Numbered from the stretch's first letter, positions 1 to 5,402 are shown. The stretch is 5,402 bases of DNA from Christensenella sp. UBA6420 (GCA_002439705.1 DJPE01000004.1:1-5402), one strand, 5' to 3'. Notes: generated from the letters alone by a model not told the origin. Numbers and translations: made by a program.

Positions 1-15
1 AAAATTTATATTTGT

Positions 16-21
16 TACAAT
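16..21 (+). promoter_or_regulatory. Possible -10 element upstream of the FAD dehydrogenase gene
   Basis: TACAAT differs from the TATAAT consensus at one position and lies in an AT-rich stretch. Transcription would start near position 28, about 27 bases before the ATG and upstream of the ribosome binding site. The matching -35 hexamer would fall before the window starts, so the promoter cannot be confirmed here, and the gene could instead be read from an upstream operon. Confidence 0.35.
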
Positions 22-38
22 ATTTAAGTAATAACTTT

Positions 39-43
39 GGAGG
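39..43 (+). promoter_or_regulatory. Ribosome binding site that sets the FAD dehydrogenase start
   Basis: GGAGG is a near-perfect anti-16S match, 11 bases before the ATG at 55. The open frame extends back to a TTG at 37, but that TTG overlaps this site and has no ribosome binding site of its own. The ATG at 55 is therefore the better start, and it places the beta strand of the Rossmann fold at residue 3, as usual for the fold. Confidence 0.75.
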
Positions 44-54
44 TTGTCGGCGAT

Positions 55-1443
55 ATGAAATACGACGTACTTATAATCGGAGCCGGTCCTGCCGGGATTT
101 TTACGGCGTTGGAGCTACTCAGGAACAATTCGAATAAATCCATTCTCATTGCGGAGCAGGGGAATTTTATCGACAAGCGGTCTTGTCCGAAGGCGAAGAC
201 GGGTAAGTGCGTACATTGCAAGCCGACCTGCCACATTACGAGCGGTTTTGCGGGGGCGGGTGCGTTTTCCGACGGAAAGTTGTCGTTAAGCTACGAAGTA
301 GGGGGCGATTTTCCCGAACTTATAGGAGCTGCAAGAGCGCAGGAAATCATCGACTACACCGATAAAATTTATCTCGAATTCGGTGCGGATACGCACGTTG
401 AAGGCTTGGAAGCGACGGAAGATATTAAAAATATCCGTCTTAAAGCGATACAAGCCGATCTTAAACTGGTAGACTGTCCTATCCGCCATCTCGGCACGGA
501 AAAGGCGCACGACCTTTATTTCGCTATTCAAAGATACCTTCTGGAACACGGCGTGGAAATACTCGTTCATCACGACGCGGAAGATTTAATAATAAAAGAC
601 GGCGTATGCACGGGCGCTGTAATCAACGGCAAGGAATATTTTGCCGACAAGACGATAGTCGCTACCGGCAGAAAGGGAGCGGACTGGCTCGAAGATATGT
701 GTCGCAAGCACGACATAAAGAACGAAGCGGGCGTCGTAGACATAGGCGTAAGGGTGGAACTCCGTAACGAAGTTATGGAAACCGTTAATAAAGCCTTGTA
801 TGAATCCAAACTCATCGGTTACCCGAAGCCGTTTATGAACAAGGTAAGAACTTTCTGCCAGAACCCCGGCGGATACGTCGCACAGGAAAACTACGAAAAC
901 GACCTTGCTTTGGTAAACGGACACAGCTACAAGGATAAAAAATCCGACAACACGAACCTTTCAATACTTTGTTCTCACCATTTCAGCGTACCGTTTAATC
1001 AGCCGATACTCTACGCGCAGAACATAGGGCAGTTGTGTAACATGCTCGCCGACGGAAACATTCTCGTGCAACGGTTAGGCGATATAAGGAACGGTAAGAG
1101 AACGTGGGAAAAGGAACTTTCGCAGGGTAACGTTCGTCCCACCTTGCCCGACGCGGTAGCGGGGGATATAACGAGCGCATTGCCCTACAGGACGATGATA
1201 AGTATACTCGGATTTATCGACCAGGTAGACAAAGTCGTACCCGGATTTGCGGGAAGCGAAACTCTTTTGTACGCGCCCGAAATCAAATTTTACAGCAACC
1301 GCATAAAGATGGATAAAAACCTTAACACTTCGGTGAAAAATCTGCACTGTCTCGGCGACAGCAGCGGTTGGACCAGGGGGCTTATGATGGCGTCGGTAAT
1401 GGGCGTGGTCATGGCTAAGAAACTTTTGAACGATAGTAATTAA
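55..1443 (+). CDS. FAD-dependent dehydrogenase (COG2509-type), NAD(P)/FAD-dependent oxidoreductase
   Basis: This is a predicted soluble flavoprotein of 462 residues, full length for the family as I remember it. The N-terminus is a dinucleotide-binding Rossmann fold: GAGPAG at residues 9-14 and the acidic end of the second strand at Glu34, which should bind the FAD ribose. A cysteine cluster follows (Cys44, Cys52, Cys55, Cys59), then GAGAFSDGKLS at 67-77, a combination I recognise from the uncharacterised COG2509 dehydrogenases. Further landmarks are VATGRKG at 202-208, CQNPGGYV at 268-275 and a C-terminal FAD-contact segment, GDSSGWTRG at 434-442, followed by a hydrophobic helix. No membrane segment is seen. 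The substrate is unknown; members are annotated only generically. The next gene starts one base after the stop, so the two are probably co-transcribed and translationally coupled. Family assignment is firm; any specific reaction would be a guess. Confidence 0.93.
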   Translation: MKYDVLIIGAGPAGIFTALELLRNNSNKSILIAEQGNFIDKRSCPKAKTGKCVHCKPTCHITSGFAGAGAFSDGKLSLSYEVGGDFPELIGAARAQEIIDYTDKIYLEFGADTHVEGLEATEDIKNIRLKAIQADLKLVDCPIRHLGTEKAHDLYFAIQRYLLEHGVEILVHHDAEDLIIKDGVCTGAVINGKEYFADKTIVATGRKGADWLEDMCRKHDIKNEAGVVDIGVRVELRNEVMETVNKALYESKLIGYPKPFMNKVRTFCQNPGGYVAQENYENDLALVNGHSYKDKKSDNTNLSILCSHHFSVPFNQPILYAQNIGQLCNMLADGNILVQRLGDIRNGKRTWEKELSQGNVRPTLPDAVAGDITSALPYRTMISILGFIDQVDKVVPGFAGSETLLYAPEIKFYSNRIKMDKNLNTSVKNLHCLGDSSGWTRGLMMASVMGVVMAKKLLNDSN

Positions 1444-1444
1444 A

Positions 1445-1999
1445 ATGAAAGCAAGAAGTTTTATCGCGAACAAACTTAAAGACGGACATTTTTGGCTCGG
1501 CGTCATCAGCGTGGCGTTCATTTTGTCCGCACTTATTATCTTTGCGATAGACAGAATAAACGGCAGTGTAAGTTACGCCTATATCGCCGCTGCAATGGTC
1601 TGCATTTACGTCGCCGCTTTGTGCGTGTTCGCAGATTTATCAGGTATAAGGATAAAAGAAAACAAAAAATACCGCGTACCCGTAATAGTCTGCGCGGCAG
1701 TGGAAGCAGTGGTGTTCGTCTTTACGATATTGACGATAAGAAAGTTCTCCGTAACGCAGAACGAACTGAACTTACTTGCGGAACAATGTGCGAATATTAC
1801 CGAAATGACGGAAGAAGCGAAAGCTCTTTACGACGCGTACATAGCGAAGTCGAAGACGATGGAAAGTTTTTATTTCGAAGTGGGAATAGTGTTCACGCTG
1901 TGGTGGTTGGCTCCGTTTATAATATCGTTGATTAGAATTAAACCCGAAGAAAACGCATCTGAAGATGACGAGGAACCCGAATACGCGGAATCGGAATAA
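1445..1999 (+). CDS. Uncharacterised four-helix membrane protein with acidic C-terminal tail
   Basis: I do not recognise the family. The protein has 184 residues and four hydrophobic segments, roughly at 16-35, 44-65, 78-98 and 143-163. The basic N-terminus (MKAR...NKLK) and the basic 68-77 loop suggest N-in and C-in topology. The 44-residue loop between helices 3 and 4, which is helical-looking and Glu/Ala-rich, would then lie outside. The tail after residue 166 is very acidic (ASEDDEEPEYAESE) and should be cytoplasmic. There is no cleavable signal peptide and no catalytic motif. The ATG is one base after the preceding TAA, and no AGGAGG-like site is visible in front of it, so translation probably depends on ribosomes finishing the FAD dehydrogenase. 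That coupling is the only hint of function: it may be a membrane partner of the flavoprotein, or simply a neighbour. Confidence 0.85.
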   Translation: MKARSFIANKLKDGHFWLGVISVAFILSALIIFAIDRINGSVSYAYIAAAMVCIYVAALCVFADLSGIRIKENKKYRVPVIVCAAVEAVVFVFTILTIRKFSVTQNELNLLAEQCANITEMTEEAKALYDAYIAKSKTMESFYFEVGIVFTLWWLAPFIISLIRIKPEENASEDDEEPEYAESE

Positions 2000-2125
2000 A
2001 ACTTTATTTGTACTATATTTAGGTTTCGGGATACTGATTTTTATAATTACGGCTACCTTGAAGTGTTTTTAAGTTTATTGAGCGGTTAGGAATTGAATTT
2101 TGCTTTTTGCTAAAATAGGGCGTAA
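2000..2125. other. AT-rich intergenic stretch without a convincing terminator
   Basis: The gap after the membrane protein gene contains no gene. The hairpins that can be drawn are weak: an AT-only AATAAA/TTTATT pair at the stop codon, and a CTTGAA/TTTAAG pair near 2057-2072. Neither combines a GC-rich stem with a following T-run. An isolated consensus -10 (TATAAT, 2042-2047) and a TAAAAT (2111-2116) occur without a fitting -35. They could be weak extra promoters for the lipoprotein gene. Confidence 0.5.
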
Positions 2126-2154
2126 TTGACAGTTCTGCATAGTTATGTTAAAAT
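2126..2154 (+). promoter_or_regulatory. Strong sigma-A type promoter of the lipoprotein gene
   Basis: A perfect -35 hexamer TTGACA (2126-2131) is followed by a 17-base spacer and TAAAAT (2149-2154). A TG dinucleotide sits one base before the -10, giving an extended -10. This is the best promoter in the window. Transcription should start 6-7 bases beyond the -10, at about 2160-2161, which coincides with the ATG of the lipoprotein gene. Transcription of the lipoprotein, and possibly of the two genes after it, probably starts here. Confidence 0.8.
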
Positions 2155-2174
2155 ATCTTTATGAAAAAGATATT
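2152..2174. repeat. 9-bp inverted repeat enclosing the lipoprotein start codon
   Basis: AATATCTTT (2152-2160) and AAAGATATT (2166-2174) are perfect reverse complements separated by ATGAA, so the start codon sits in the 5-base centre. The left arm overlaps the end of the -10 element. In DNA this could be an operator. In RNA it would be a hairpin only if transcription starts upstream of the predicted site. The stem has just one GC pair and may be chance in AT-rich DNA. Confidence 0.45.
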
Positions 2175-4017
2175 ATTAGGTTTTTTTATATTCATTCTCA
2201 TAACCGCGTCCGTATTTTGTATGGTTGCGTGCAAAGATAATACGGAAACGCCAGACAAACCGCAAATCGACGACAACGGTAACGACACGCCGCCGACTCC
2301 GGTTGAGTACGAGGTAAGGTTCGATACTGTCGGCGGGAGCGAAGTCGTTTCCGTGAAAGTAAGCGGCGGAGAAAGAATTGAAAGACCTGCCGACCCCGTA
2401 AAGAACGGGTATATTTTCGACGGATGGTATTTATCTTCCGTTTATTCGACTCGTTGGAATTTTGAAGGCGACGCGGTGAACGGAAATATCACCTTATACG
2501 CAAAATGGAACAAAATAACGGCGACGGGGATAAAAATATCCGCCGGATCGACGCAAAAAAAGGTGTTTTCCAAAGAAGAGTTTTTTACTTATGACGGGTT
2601 GGTTATAGAAAAGGTTTTTTCGGACGGCAAGACGGAAGTTTTGAACGAAAGCGAGTACGAAGTAACCTGCGACGGATACGACAAGTCGAAGCCCGACAGG
2701 TATAAAGTCACCGTTTCGTCCGAGTACGGTAAAGCATATTATTACGTCATTGTGTACGGAATAAAGGAAATAAGAATTAAATCCGATTCCGAATACAAGC
2801 ATATATACGCCGACGGCGACGAAATAGATTTTACGGGAATAGTCGTGGAAAAAATTTATTCCGACGGTAGCGTAGCCAATATGGAAGCGGGCGAATTCGA
2901 TTACCGTTCCCAAAACGGCGGCGGAAAAACCGTGAGCGGAGCGGACGGAAAAGACTATATCGTAATAGAATGTATATCCGAAAACATTACGACGAAAACG
3001 GAAGTGACGGTCGTGGACGCATCCGAGCTTACTCCGACGGAAATTTTCCTTGCGAAAGAGCCTACCGTAAAGCAGTTCCCACAGGGGGGAACCTTTAATT
3101 ACGACGGACTCGTCGTGGAAAAGACCACCGAACTTTTCGGAGAAAGGCGTTTCGTTATGGCGGAAACGGAATATACCGTTTCTTTTGCGGAAGCCGACGC
3201 CGCGGTCGCGGGAAGGTATAAAGTGACGATAACCGCCGCGAAAAACAAGAAACTTAAACTTTATTATTACGTTGAAGTAGTCGCCGTGTCGGACGTAATT
3301 ACGGGGATAGAAGTCGCGGAATATTGCGACTACACCGAATTTTTCGTCGGCGAAAATCTCGATTTAAGCGGACTTAAAGTTCAAAAAACTTACAATAACG
3401 GAGCGAAAATCGACTTAAAATCCGACGAATACACGGTTAATGCGGCAAGTTACGACAAGACCGCAACAGGCAGATACGAAATAGTCGTAACGTTGAACGA
3501 AAATACCGAATTTACGACGAGTTTTTACGTTGAAGTCGTGCAAAATCCCCTTATCGGAGTGTATTACGGAGTGGAAGGCGTGACGGCGGGATACGCTTTT
3601 GCGATAGACGTCGACCTTAACTATTACGGATATAACGGAGAAAGTTTCGACGAAGAAAGGGACGAAATACTGACGGAGAACGTAAAAAGTTTCGTGCGCG
3701 ACGGCAGAGTTTTGAAGATGAGCGACGGGGCGATTTTTAATATCGATACTAAGGTCTATACCAAGGACGGAACGGAATACCATAGGCTTTCCGACGACGA
3801 CGTAACGTTGTCGCTCTACGGAGTGGACGGAAACGTATTTTTCGTGGTAAAAAAGGGAGAAGGGCTTTCCGCGGAACTATTGGAAGGACTTGCGGCGGAA
3901 GGAGTTAATCTTTATCTTAAATACGACGTCGAAAACGACGAAATAATACCGATTACGGAAAACGATAAGTTTTACGTAAATACCGTTATTTACGTTGTGT
4001 TACGGGAGACGGAGTGA
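2161..4017 (+). CDS. Surface lipoprotein with InlB B-repeat and Ig-like repeats
   Basis: The 618-residue protein begins with a type II signal peptide: MKK, a hydrophobic core at 4-19 and a lipobox MVAC with Cys24 as the lipidated residue. A Pro/Asp-rich linker (25-47) is followed by a Listeria-Bacteroides (InlB B-type) repeat at about 49-116, with the typical VRFDTVGG start, GYIFDGWY core and ITLYAKW end. About four diverged Ig-like repeats follow (near 119-199, 200-287, 292-376 and 378-460). Each carries a core like YDGLVIEKVFSDGK and most end in a Tyr/Val-rich strand. The last 155 residues form a beta-rich domain I do not recognise. There is no sortase signal or C-terminal anchor, so the lipid should hold it on the outer face of the membrane. 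Such modules usually serve as adhesin or stalk parts; the ligand is unknown. No Shine-Dalgarno site precedes the ATG. The next internal ATG, at 2221, would destroy the signal peptide, so 2161 stands as the start. Confidence 0.9.
   Translation: MKKILLGFFIFILITASVFCMVACKDNTETPDKPQIDDNGNDTPPTPVEYEVRFDTVGGSEVVSVKVSGGERIERPADPVKNGYIFDGWYLSSVYSTRWNFEGDAVNGNITLYAKWNKITATGIKISAGSTQKKVFSKEEFFTYDGLVIEKVFSDGKTEVLNESEYEVTCDGYDKSKPDRYKVTVSSEYGKAYYYVIVYGIKEIRIKSDSEYKHIYADGDEIDFTGIVVEKIYSDGSVANMEAGEFDYRSQNGGGKTVSGADGKDYIVIECISENITTKTEVTVVDASELTPTEIFLAKEPTVKQFPQGGTFNYDGLVVEKTTELFGERRFVMAETEYTVSFAEADAAVAGRYKVTITAAKNKKLKLYYYVEVVAVSDVITGIEVAEYCDYTEFFVGENLDLSGLKVQKTYNNGAKIDLKSDEYTVNAASYDKTATGRYEIVVTLNENTEFTTSFYVEVVQNPLIGVYYGVEGVTAGYAFAIDVDLNYYGYNGESFDEERDEILTENVKSFVRDGRVLKMSDGAIFNIDTKVYTKDGTEYHRLSDDDVTLSLYGVDGNVFFVVKKGEGLSAELLEGLAAEGVNLYLKYDVENDEIIPITENDKFYVNTVIYVVLRETE
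2515..3540 (+). repeat. Four diverged Ig-like repeats within the lipoprotein gene
   Basis: The repeats are visible at protein level only. Matching cores are FTYDGLVIEKVFSDGK, IDFTGIVVEKIYSDGS, FNYDGLVVEKTTELFG and LDLSGLKVQKTYNNGA, spaced about 80-90 residues apart. Three units share a late RYKVTV-like or RYEIVV strand. The pattern resembles bacterial Ig-like domains of the Big_3 kind. The units are too diverged at DNA level for recent duplication. Boundaries are approximate. Confidence 0.7.
3974..3995. repeat. Perfect 9-bp inverted repeat at the 3' end of the lipoprotein gene
   Basis: ACGTAAATA (3974-3982) and TATTTACGT (3987-3995) are exact reverse complements around CCGT. The repeat lies inside codons 605-612, about 20 bases before the stop codon. 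It is not followed by a T-run, so it does not look like an intrinsic terminator. It could be an RNA stem that separates or protects transcripts, a protein-binding site, or a by-product of a beta-strand rich in Val/Tyr codons. Confidence 0.5.
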
Positions 4018-4042
4018 TAGAATAAACGATAGGAAATGAAAC

Positions 4043-4046
4043 GGAG
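4043..4046 (+). promoter_or_regulatory. Ribosome binding site that sets the CmpB-like start
   Basis: GGAG lies 8 bases before the ATG at 4055, an ideal distance. The frame could also open at a GTG at 4046, but that codon overlaps this site and has no suitable site of its own, so the ATG at 4055 is preferred. Confidence 0.7.
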
Positions 4047-4054
4047 TGGACGGA

Positions 4055-4840
4055 ATGAACGTTTTTTATGAATTTGTCAGGTGCTTGTTTTTATTCGCGT
4101 TCGGAGCTACGGTAGGTTGGTGTATCGAAGTAATTTTTCGCAGCATTAAGAATAAAAAGTTAATAAACCCCGGTTTTCTGAGCGGTCCCGCGTTGCCGAT
4201 TTACGGTTTCGGCGTGGTGGTTCTGCATTATTTTTCAAACATGCCGCTCGATTTTATCGACAAAGAAGTGTTCAGAGTGCTGTTTATTTTCGCTGTCGTG
4301 ATGGTGGCGATGACCCTTATAGAGTTTGTCGCGGGGCTTATTTTTATCAAGGGAATGAAACTAAAATTGTGGGATTATTCCCGTCGTCCCGGTAATATAA
4401 TGGGGATAATTTGTCCGCTGTTTACGCTCATCTGGGGCGGGTGCGGGATAGCGTATTATTTCCTTGTAAATCCGTGGCTGAAAGTTGCGGCGGAATATTG
4501 TTGCCATAACGTAATCTCCATTATGATAATCGGTATCTGGTACGGAATATTTATTGTCGACTTAGGGTATTCGATACATATAGGCTCGAAAATCAAAGCC
4601 GTGAAAGGAAAACTGCAACAGGCGTTCGACTGGGACGGAGCGAAAGAACGCGCCGCGAAACTGTACAAAGAGCAGGGTAAACGCCGTCCGTTCTTCTTCA
4701 CCGCGTCGCAGATATATAAGATTATTCAGAGAAGAAACGCCGCTAACGAAATAAATCGCGACGAAACGACGGATACAGCTGTTAAGGAAGACAAAACGAA
4801 CGCCGAAACGAGCGTAAATAACGGGGATAAGAATGATTAA
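4055..4840 (+). CDS. CmpB-family membrane protein (annotated 'putative ABC transporter permease')
   Basis: The 261-residue protein fits the family known as putative ABC-transporter type IV or CmpB (Pfam ABC_trans_CmpB). Landmarks are GWCIEVIFRS at 21-30, GFLSGPALPIYGFG at 40-53, a membrane Glu90 after the third hydrophobic stretch, WDYS at 106-109, GNIMG at 113-117 and LIWGG at 125-129. Hydrophobic segments lie at about 6-26, 46-60, 74-99, 115-137 and 152-172. Basic loops at 29-36 and 100-111 suggest an outside N-terminus and a cytoplasmic C-terminus. The tail after 173 is first basic, then polar and charged (rich in Asn, Thr, Asp and Glu from about 232), and is probably disordered. Despite its name I see no ATPase or binding-protein gene beside it, so a transporter role is unproven. 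Its last 8 bases overlap the HD gene, and it follows the lipoprotein gene after 37 bases without a terminator. Confidence 0.88.
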   Translation: MNVFYEFVRCLFLFAFGATVGWCIEVIFRSIKNKKLINPGFLSGPALPIYGFGVVVLHYFSNMPLDFIDKEVFRVLFIFAVVMVAMTLIEFVAGLIFIKGMKLKLWDYSRRPGNIMGIICPLFTLIWGGCGIAYYFLVNPWLKVAAEYCCHNVISIMIIGIWYGIFIVDLGYSIHIGSKIKAVKGKLQQAFDWDGAKERAAKLYKEQGKRRPFFFTASQIYKIIQRRNAANEINRDETTDTAVKEDKTNAETSVNNGDKND

Positions 4841-5291
4841 AATTTGCGACGATAACGAGTTTTTGTCGGTCGTAAAAGAAGTTACTTCCGCCGATAACTA
4901 TAAATATCTCACTCAAAACATTCAGCATGCCGACGTAACGGTGGCAAGGCATTGCCTTATGGTGGCTTCGTGCGTGTATAAAGTAGCGAAGTTTCTTAAA
5001 ATGAAAACAGATTACCATAACCTTATCCGCGCGTCGTTACTGCACGATTACTTTTTCTACGACTGGCACGATAAAAACAAAGGTTTTCGCGGGCACGGCT
5101 TTAAGCACCCGGCGATTGCGTTGGAAAACGCCGAAAAGGACTTCGATTTGAGCGACAGGGAAAAGGATATGATAAAAAAACATATGTTCCCGCTGACTCT
5201 TTTTTCCATACCTAAGTATAAGGAATCGTGGCTGTTGTCGCTGTGCGATAAGTACGTAGCGACGATGGAAGTGCTACGACTATATAAGTAG
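4833..5291 (+). CDS. HD-domain phosphohydrolase
   Basis: This small cytosolic protein of 152 residues consists almost entirely of an HD metal-dependent phosphohydrolase domain. The expected ligands are in order: His40 (ARHCLMVAS), His71-Asp72 (LLHDYFFYDWHD), His92 (GHGFKHP), His117 (IKKHMFPLT) and Asp139 (LCDKY). No key residue is missing, so it should be an active, metal-binding hydrolase, probably on a phosphate ester or nucleotide. The substrate cannot be read from the sequence. The ATG overlaps the end of the CmpB-like gene in ATGATTAA, and a purine-rich GGGGATAAG stretch just upstream serves as ribosome binding site, so the two genes are very likely co-translated. It has no signal peptide or membrane helix. 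It resembles the short stand-alone HD proteins of clostridia rather than GGDEF-linked or RelA-type enzymes. Confidence 0.9.
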   Translation: MIKICDDNEFLSVVKEVTSADNYKYLTQNIQHADVTVARHCLMVASCVYKVAKFLKMKTDYHNLIRASLLHDYFFYDWHDKNKGFRGHGFKHPAIALENAEKDFDLSDREKDMIKKHMFPLTLFSIPKYKESWLLSLCDKYVATMEVLRLYK

Positions 5292-5326
5292 CGGAAATAT
5301 AAAGGAACGTAAACTAAGTAAACCAT

Positions 5327-5355
5327 TTGACAAAAAACGCCTTAACGGGCATAAT
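5327..5355 (+). promoter_or_regulatory. Strong sigma-A type promoter of the tRNA gene
   Basis: TTGACA (5327-5332), a 17-base spacer and CATAAT (5350-5355) match the consensus except for one base. Transcription should begin near 5362, some 14 bases before the mature tRNA end at 5376, which is a normal short leader for RNase P processing. The promoter lies 35 bases after the HD gene, with no terminator visible between, so read-through from the operon is also possible. Confidence 0.75.
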
Positions 5356-5375
5356 ATATAAAGACAATTTAATGC

Positions 5376-5402
5376 GGAAGCATATCGAAGCGGTCATAAC
5401 GA
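5376..5402 (+). tRNA. tRNA gene, 5' part only, probably tRNA-Ser
   Basis: The last 27 bases fit the start of a tRNA. GGAAGCA would be the 5' acceptor strand (5376-5382) and TA positions 8 and 9. TCG (5385-5387) then pairs with CGA (5400-5402) as a three-pair D stem, around a 12-base loop with the invariant GG at 5392-5393. The three-pair D stem, A13-A14, and CGAAGCGGTCATAACG wording resemble clostridial tRNA-Ser as I remember it, which would carry a long variable arm. The anticodon and 3' half lie beyond the window, so the amino acid is an inference. An ATG at 5372 opens a reading frame through this stretch, but the tRNA fit explains the bases better. Confidence 0.78.

Noticed and set aside
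37..54. TTG at 37 as start of the FAD dehydrogenase
   Set aside because: This codon is part of the GGAGG ribosome binding site region and has no site upstream. The ATG at 55 fits better.
1075..1521. 148-codon open frame on the - strand across the end of the FAD gene
   Set aside because: It lies antisense to well-recognised coding sequence, spans the junction of two genes and has no family features.
1492..1935. 147-codon open frame on the + strand inside the membrane protein gene
   Set aside because: It is fully contained in another frame of the 1445-1999 gene, is abnormally rich in Arg, and has no domain or ribosome binding site. It looks like a shadow of the real frame.
1995..2008. AATAAA/TTTATT inverted repeat at the stop of the membrane protein gene as a terminator
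   Set aside because: The stem is AT-only with a two-base loop, has no GC core and no true T-run after it. It is too weak to call.
2042..2047. Perfect TATAAT as main promoter of the lipoprotein gene
   Set aside because: Hexamers 16-18 bases upstream match TTGACA poorly and there is no extended -10 TG. The 2126-2154 promoter is far better. It is kept only as a possible weak start.
2494..2913. 139-codon open frame on the - strand within the lipoprotein gene
   Set aside because: It is antisense to the Ig-like repeat region and rich in Phe/Val/Tyr as expected from reverse reading of its codons. No start signals or motifs were seen.
4036..4071. 11-codon open frame between the lipoprotein and CmpB-like genes
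   Set aside because: The only AGGA before its ATG is far too close, the peptide has no features, and it overlaps the true ribosome binding site and start of the next gene.
5372..5402. Possible start of a protein gene (ATG at 5372) running off the window
   Set aside because: There is no ribosome binding site, and the leader would be only about 10 bases. The bases fit a tRNA acceptor strand and D arm much better.

Overview
The window reads as chromosomal DNA from a low-to-mid GC Firmicute, most likely an uncultured gut clostridium. The basis is the recognisable protein families (a COG2509-type FAD protein, a CmpB-type membrane protein, a lipoprotein with an InlB B-repeat), GGAG-type ribosome binding sites, sigma-A style TTGACA promoters and a clostridial-looking tRNA-Ser start. 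A Christensenellales/Borkfalkiaceae-like source fits the style of the repeat lipoprotein, but that is an impression I could not test. All supported genes lie on the + strand. I see no mobile element, CRISPR array or phage gene.

Layout. (1) Positions 1-1999 hold a probable two-gene unit: a 462-residue FAD-dependent dehydrogenase with a cysteine cluster, then, one base after its stop codon, a 184-residue four-helix membrane protein of unknown function. (2) Positions 2000-2160 are a non-coding gap with no convincing terminator. The gap ends in a strong promoter (TTGACA, 17-base spacer, TAAAAT) whose predicted start falls on the next gene's ATG. (3) Positions 2161-4017 encode a 618-residue lipoprotein: signal peptide with Cys24, one InlB B-repeat, about four diverged Ig-like repeats and an unrecognised C-terminal domain. 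(4) Positions 4055-5291 hold two overlapping genes, a five-helix CmpB-family membrane protein and a soluble HD-domain phosphohydrolase with all its metal ligands. (5) Positions 5327-5402 carry a second strong promoter and the first 27 bases of a tRNA gene, probably tRNA-Ser, cut by the window end.

How they may work together. The lipoprotein, CmpB-like and HD genes share one direction, have a 37-base gap and then an 8-base overlap, and show no terminator between them. They may form one transcript joining a surface protein, a membrane protein and a cytosolic hydrolase. The CmpB-HD overlap is the strongest hint of a working pair. The FAD enzyme and its membrane neighbour may form a second unit. 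Substrates cannot be read from the sequence for any of them.
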